Shown: piece after piece, positions 54,406-58,544 of the stretch
How the letters are laid out: every line of letters starts with the position of its first letter
Numbering within the stretch: the stretch's first letter is position 1
Assembly: GCA_025358055.1 (NCBI GenBank)
Contig: JANYKV010000078.1
Span: forward strand, 1-58,544
Length of the DNA: 58,544 bases
Reading direction: 5' to 3'
Origin: Gemmatimonadota bacterium
Lineage (GTDB): Bacteria; Gemmatimonadota; Gemmatimonadetes; Gemmatimonadales; GWC2-71-9
Position numbers and translations under genes: made by a program
The notes under the pieces: model-generated
What the model was told of the DNA's origin: nothing
What the model saw: only the letters and a program-made list of their open reading frames with translations
Databases searched by the model: none

Positions 54406-54453
54406 GGAGGACACCTCCGATGGTCTGGCGCGGACTAGTCTAGTGCTTGGCGC

Positions 54454-54483
54454 TTGCGTATCCGCTCGGGCGGGTGATAGTCT
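54454..54483 (+). promoter_or_regulatory. Predicted promoter of the ECF sigma-kinase pair
   Basis: TTGCGT (54454-54459), an 18-bp spacer and TAGTCT (54478-54483) give the same layout as at tRNA-Leu and iscA. A leader of about 150 bases lies before the ATG at 54636. Confidence 0.5.
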
Positions 54484-54635
54484 ATCAGGGCCAAACGATC
54501 CTCCAGGCCACTTCATGGTACGAGCGGCGGCCTGTCATTTCCCTTTGCGTGGCGCGGTGATGAAAACCGTCATCCCCGAACAAAGAGTCCTCCTGTCCCG
54601 GCGAGTGTAGGGGCGTCCCGAACGCGGATGGGTAG

Positions 54636-55157
54636 ATGGCGGACGACAGACGAGAGCTGGATGAGCTGTTCAGTGTGGCGTATGAGGAACTCCGCCGGCT
54701 GGCCGGAGCGGTGCGCCGCGGCGATCCGAGTGCCACGATTACGCCGACCGTCCTGGTGAACGAGGCGTGGATCAAACTCGCCAACTCGCCCACCTTTCGT
54801 GCGACGTCGCGCCTCCACTTCAAGCGGATTGCCGCTCGGGCCATGCGGCAAATATTGATCGACGCGGCTCGACGGCGCGGGGCCGACAAGCGCGGCGCCG
54901 GTCTCGCGGTCGTCACGTTTGATGACTCTCTCGAGGCGTCGACCACCACCGCCGATGAGCTTCTGGCCCTCGACGCCGCCCTGGAAGACTTGGCGCGAAT
55001 GCACCCACGCCAAGCCCAAATGGTGGAGAGCCGGTTCTTCGGTGGCCTCGATGTTGCCGAAACGGCGGATCTCATGGGGGTGTCCGAAGCGACAATTCTT
55101 CGCGACTGGCGGGCGGCCAAGGCCTGGCTCGCCCAGGAACTTCAGCGTGGTCGCTGA
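54636..55157 (+). CDS. ECF-type RNA polymerase sigma factor (TIGR02999-like)
   Basis: 173 residues. Region 2 is seen as LDELFSVAYEELRRLAGAVR with TPTVLVNEAWIKL, and region 4 as MVESRFFGGLDVAETADLMG, then VSEATILRDWRAAKAWL. This group (Sig-70_X6) has no extra regulatory domain and is often encoded beside Ser/Thr kinases. The kinase gene starts 16 bp downstream, so the pair is probably a phosphorelay-like control unit. Confidence 0.92.
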   Translation: MADDRRELDELFSVAYEELRRLAGAVRRGDPSATITPTVLVNEAWIKLANSPTFRATSRLHFKRIAARAMRQILIDAARRRGADKRGAGLAVVTFDDSLEASTTTADELLALDAALEDLARMHPRQAQMVESRFFGGLDVAETADLMGVSEATILRDWRAAKAWLAQELQRGR

Positions 55158-55172
55158 GGAACGAGGAGGCTG

Positions 55173-57854
55173 ATGGACAGCGCACGGTGGGACCGGCTTC
55201 AGTCACTCTTCCACGCCGCGGCGGATCTCATCGCGGCGGAGCAGGCCTCGTTTCTCGAAGTGCAGTGCCGGGATGATCCCAGTCTGGTGGCCGAAGTGAA
55301 GGCGATGCTGGAGGCCGACGCTCGGAGCGATTTCGTGCTCGATCGGGACGTGGCGGCCGTCGCCGCGGGGGTAATTTCACAACCAACCCCAGGAGTCGCG
55401 CCGCAGGCCCGATTTGGCCCCTACCAGATTTTGGAGATGCTCGGCGAAGGCGGGATGGGCGTGGTCTATCTCGCGAAGCGGGAGGACCTCGGTAGCCGGG
55501 CCGCCATCAAGATTCTCCGCGATGCGTGGCTCTCACCAGCCCGACGTGAGCGCTTCGCCAGCGAGCAGCGAACCCTCGCCCAGCTCAATCACCCCTCCAT
55601 TGCCCAGCTGTATGACGCCGACGCCCTACCCGATGGGACGCCGTGGTTCGTTATGGAGTATGTGGAGGGGGTTCCCCTTACCCAGTATTGCAGCACTCGG
55701 GGGTCGTCGATCCAGGGGCGACTGCGACTGTTCCGGGCGGTGTGCGACGCGGTGCAGCACGCCCATACCCACGCCGTGATCCACCGCGACCTCAAGCCGT
55801 CGAACATATTGGTGAAGAGCGACGGGACCGTGAAACTGCTCGATTTTGGCATCGCGAAGCACTTGGAGAGCCTCGACCTCCCCGCCGAGCAAACTCAGAC
55901 TGGGCTCCGGTTGATGACGCCCGCGTACGCCTCCCCGGAACAGATCCGCGGCGCGCCGGTCGGCGTGCGCAGCGATGTCTATTCGCTCGGTGTCGTCCTC
56001 TATGAGCTTTTGGCCGGACGGCTTCCTTTTGATCTCGCCAATCACACCCCCAGCGAGATCGCCGACCTCGTCGTCCGACGGAAGCCGGAAAAGCCCTCCG
56101 CCCTGGCCCTTGCGGTCGCGGACCGGACGGGCGGCAATCCCTGGGTCCGCACGCTCTCCAAGGCGGCCTGGGCCGACCTCGACGTGCTGTGCCTCACGGC
56201 GATGCATAAGGATCCGGAGCGGCGCTACCGCACCGTCGACGCGCTCGTCCGCGACGTCGATCACTATTTGGAGGGCGAGCCGCTCGAGGCCAGGCCGGAT
56301 AGCGTCGGCTATCGGCTCGGCAAGTTCATCCGGCGCAACCGGGGACCGGTCACCACCGCCAGCCTCGGAGTGGCGTCCGTCATCGGCCTTGTGGTGTTTT
56401 ACACGATACGGCTGACGACTGCCCGAAACACGGCCCTTGCCGAGGTGGCCCGCACCGCGCGAATCCAGCGGTTCACTCTCAATCTGTTTCAAGGCGGTGA
56501 GGACGCGGTGGCGCCGGCGGATAGTTTGCGCGTGGTCACCTTACTCGATGCGGGCGTGCAGCAGGCGGCGGCACTCGACCGAGAGCCGCAGGTGCAGGCC
56601 GAAATGTACCAAACGCTGGGGGGTGTGTTTCAAAAGATGGGCAAGCTGGAGCGTGCGGACAGCCTCTTGCGGAAAGCGCTCGCGGAGCGGCGGACGCTGC
56701 TCGGACCGGAGCATCCCGACGTGGGGAAGAGTCTTGTGGCGCTTGGACAGCTGCGGATCGACCAATCGAAGCTCGACGAGGCGCTCGAGCTCATCCGAGA
56801 GGGGCTCGCGAAGACCAAGGCTTCCCTCCCACCCGACCACCCCTCCGTGGTCGAAGCGTCAATGGCCCTGGGCCGGGTGCTCGAAGAGAAAGGCGCCTAC
56901 GATGAGGGAATCCGGGTCCTGGAAGGGGTCGTTCAGGGAGACACAGCCGGCGGTAAGAACAATCCGGACCTCCCCCTCCATCTGAGCGAGCTGGCAAACG
57001 TGCATTTCTACGCCGGCCACTACCCGATCTCAGATTCCCTCAACCGCCGGGTGTTGGCGATGAACCGCCAACGCTACGGTAATCGGCACCCGCTCGTGGC
57101 CGAGGACCTGATGAATCTCGGCAGCATTCAGCACGAGCAGGGCCACTATGCCGAAGCCGAGCGACTCTACCGGCAAGGGGTGGAAATCACCGAGTCATGG
57201 TATGGCAAGGACCACCCCAAAACCGCCGCCGCGCTTACTGAGCTCGGCCGAACCCTCTATTTCGAGAAGCGGTTCGACGAGGCGGTCGAAGTGCTCCGGC
57301 GGGCCCTGACGATTCGCGAACGGACATACGGACCGGTGCATACCGCGGTAGCGACCACATTGAACGAGTTAGCCAGCATCGCCCAAATGCAGGACAAACT
57401 GGACCAGGCAGAGGAGTACTCCAAGCGAGTCCTGGACATCTACCGATCGATTTATGGCGGCAAGCATCAATTCGTCGGGGTCGCCCTCGGGAATCTCGCG
57501 AGCGTGTATCTGGCGGACAAGCAGTACCTACGCGCGGAGCCACTCTTCCGCGAGGCGCTCGCGCTCTATAGCGGACTCCTGCCGCCAACGCATCCGAACA
57601 TCGGTATCGGACACATCAAACTCGGCCGAACCCTTCTCCGGGAAGGGCGGTACGGCGAGGCGATCGTGGAAAGCACGGCCGGCTACGATATTCTGATCAA
57701 GCAAACGGACCCAAACACGAGCTTCCTCCGGGCCGCACGCAAGGACCTTATAGCCGCCTACGATTCGCTCAAGCAGCCGGAGAAAGCCGCCAAGTTTCGG
57801 GCGGAACTGGCTGACACCGGCCACGTGGCAGCCGCCCGTGGCAAACCGAAGTAG
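55173..57854 (+). CDS. Transmembrane Ser/Thr protein kinase with TPR sensor domain
   Basis: 893 residues. The kinase domain (about 81-360) has the Gly loop LGEGGMGVVYL, K113 in AAIKIL, the catalytic HRDLKPSN (D206) and DFG at 224-226. A single membrane segment follows at about 392-412 (PVTTASLGVASVIGLVVFYT). The rest, 420-880, is made of about ten TPR repeats of about 42 residues (for example PEHPDVGKSLVALGQLRIDQ). The kinase faces the cytosol and the TPR part lies outside. It is 16 bp downstream of the ECF sigma gene and is the likely partner. Confidence 0.95.
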   Translation: MDSARWDRLQSLFHAAADLIAAEQASFLEVQCRDDPSLVAEVKAMLEADARSDFVLDRDVAAVAAGVISQPTPGVAPQARFGPYQILEMLGEGGMGVVYLAKREDLGSRAAIKILRDAWLSPARRERFASEQRTLAQLNHPSIAQLYDADALPDGTPWFVMEYVEGVPLTQYCSTRGSSIQGRLRLFRAVCDAVQHAHTHAVIHRDLKPSNILVKSDGTVKLLDFGIAKHLESLDLPAEQTQTGLRLMTPAYASPEQIRGAPVGVRSDVYSLGVVLYELLAGRLPFDLANHTPSEIADLVVRRKPEKPSALALAVADRTGGNPWVRTLSKAAWADLDVLCLTAMHKDPERRYRTVDALVRDVDHYLEGEPLEARPDSVGYRLGKFIRRNRGPVTTASLGVASVIGLVVFYTIRLTTARNTALAEVARTARIQRFTLNLFQGGEDAVAPADSLRVVTLLDAGVQQAAALDREPQVQAEMYQTLGGVFQKMGKLERADSLLRKALAERRTLLGPEHPDVGKSLVALGQLRIDQSKLDEALELIREGLAKTKASLPPDHPSVVEASMALGRVLEEKGAYDEGIRVLEGVVQGDTAGGKNNPDLPLHLSELANVHFYAGHYPISDSLNRRVLAMNRQRYGNRHPLVAEDLMNLGSIQHEQGHYAEAERLYRQGVEITESWYGKDHPKTAAALTELGRTLYFEKRFDEAVEVLRRALTIRERTYGPVHTAVATTLNELASIAQMQDKLDQAEEYSKRVLDIYRSIYGGKHQFVGVALGNLASVYLADKQYLRAEPLFREALALYSGLLPPTHPNIGIGHIKLGRTLLREGRYGEAIVESTAGYDILIKQTDPNTSFLRAARKDLIAAYDSLKQPEKAAKFRAELADTGHVAAARGKPK

Positions 57855-58026
57855 GCTGGCCCAGAAAGGCTCGGGCCTTGCCAACCGGCCGCTCCCGACA
57901 GATACTAACGTCTAGGATGAGTTGGGTGTCATCCAAACAGGTGCTCACGACGATGACGGTTTTCCCCCAGCTACTACGCATTGGTCGATGAAGCCCTTTT
58001 ACTTCCTCTTGCCATGGAGATCGACG

Positions 58027-58544
58027 ATGAGGCACATGTCACTGGCCATGCTAGTCCTCGGAACGCTGAGTGTTGCGGGATCCACCGACGCATCGGCACA
58101 GGGTAAGAAGTCCGATGTCACGGGATTCACAGCCGACTACACGGACATCGGCCCCGTGGTCGGGTTGGGAGGGATAGGTTCGGCCGGGTTGTCCCTCGGC
58201 GGGCGTTTCGAGAAGGCGATCAAGGCCCTGCCCGACCTCGGGAATGGTGTCCTGGCTATCCAGATTAGCGCGGATTACTACAAGTACTCAAATAGTATCA
58301 GTTCCTCGGACTACAGCTTTTCCTACATTCCGATCGGCGCCACGTTGAACTACCATATCCACATCGACGACCACCACTTTGACCCGTTCGTTGGATTAGG
58401 TCTGGGATATTTGATCGTATCCAGCTCCTTCAACGGCACCGGGTACTCCACCGGCAGCGGAATCTATTTCATCGGCCGTGCCGGGCTCCGGTACTTCGTG
58501 AGCAATTCAATGGCGCTCTATGCCGACGCCGGCACCGGCGCGGG
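58027..58544 (+). CDS. Outer-membrane beta-barrel protein, 5' part only
   Basis: 172 codons seen before the window ends. ATG 58027 follows a GGAG site. A signal peptide (MRHMSLAMLVLGTLSVAGST, ending DASAQG) precedes strands of alternating hydrophobic residues, IGPVVGLGGIGSAGLSLGGR, IQISADYYKYSNS and FDPFVGLGLGYLIVSSSF. The pattern fits an OmpA/OprF-like or porin-type small barrel. The full length is unknown. Confidence 0.75.
   Translation, partial: MRHMSLAMLVLGTLSVAGSTDASAQGKKSDVTGFTADYTDIGPVVGLGGIGSAGLSLGGRFEKAIKALPDLGNGVLAIQISADYYKYSNSISSSDYSFSYIPIGATLNYHIHIDDHHFDPFVGLGLGYLIVSSSFNGTGYSTGSGIYFIGRAGLRYFVSNSMALYADAGTGA

Overview
The window is a high-GC bacterial chromosome segment with dense, co-directional, overlapping gene packing. 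It most resembles Gemmatimonadota. That is an inference from the mix of families: S9 peptidases, TolB-like and NHL propellers, regulatory-domain plus TonB-plug proteins without a barrel, an ECF sigma factor paired with a TPR-bearing Ser/Thr kinase, and NamZ/NagZ salvage genes. No 16S gene is present to prove it.

Positions 1-30.3 kb are mainly minus-strand housekeeping genes. First come gmd and rmd (GDP-D-rhamnose precursor), overlapping the start of carB, which leaves the window. rpmB faces the alpha operon rpmJ-rpsM-rpsK-rpsD-rpoA-rplQ across a shared terminator. Next is an overlapping unit smpB-amidase-pyrD-pyrF-NTF2-like gene, with tRNA-Leu(CAG) divergent from it. A mixed block follows: a lipoprotein, a ThiF/MoeB-rhodanese fusion, an Rrf2 regulator, an MFS transporter, an esterase, an aspartase, a cupin, an MBL hydrolase and trxB. 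Then comes a long minus-strand run with a CDP-alcohol phosphatidyltransferase and inositol-phosphate synthase (inositol phospholipid), E1alpha/E1beta/E2 of a 2-oxoacid dehydrogenase, small unknown genes, a PHP phosphoesterase and an orphan Rossmann protein with a cysteine cluster.

At 30.27 kb two lipoprotein hydrolases, NamZ (minus) and NagZ (plus), start back to back. NagZ overlaps a serine hydrolase, giving a peptidoglycan-salvage set. An IscA/HesB gene with a clear promoter and terminator follows, then an S9 peptidase on the minus strand.

Positions 36.2-50.6 kb form a plus-strand accessory island of small, functionally unrelated genes: lipocalin-like, PfpI, TolB propeller, VOC, two methyltransferases, D-glutamate cyclase-like, DUF2721, GNAT, SRPBCC, NHL, MmcQ and TPR. 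Between the intact genes lie four decayed ones: a membrane-protein N-terminus, an NTF2/SnoaL tail, a DUF4188 monooxygenase with an internal deletion, and a frameshifted small gene. Two related secreted proteins keep a carboxypeptidase-regulatory domain and a TonB-plug-like region but have no barrel.

Positions 50.6-58.5 kb hold a dispersed inverted repeat, a DUF2461 gene, a large lipoprotein with three Ig-like repeats, an ECF sigma factor followed by a TPR Ser/Thr kinase, and the start of an outer-membrane beta-barrel protein that leaves the window.

Several promoters share a TTGNNN / 17-18 bp / TANNNT layout. The most interesting signals are the gene-decay cluster, the barrel-less plug paralogs, the NamZ/NagZ start arrangement and the orphan cysteine-cluster Rossmann protein. 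I found no convincing wholly new multi-gene system.
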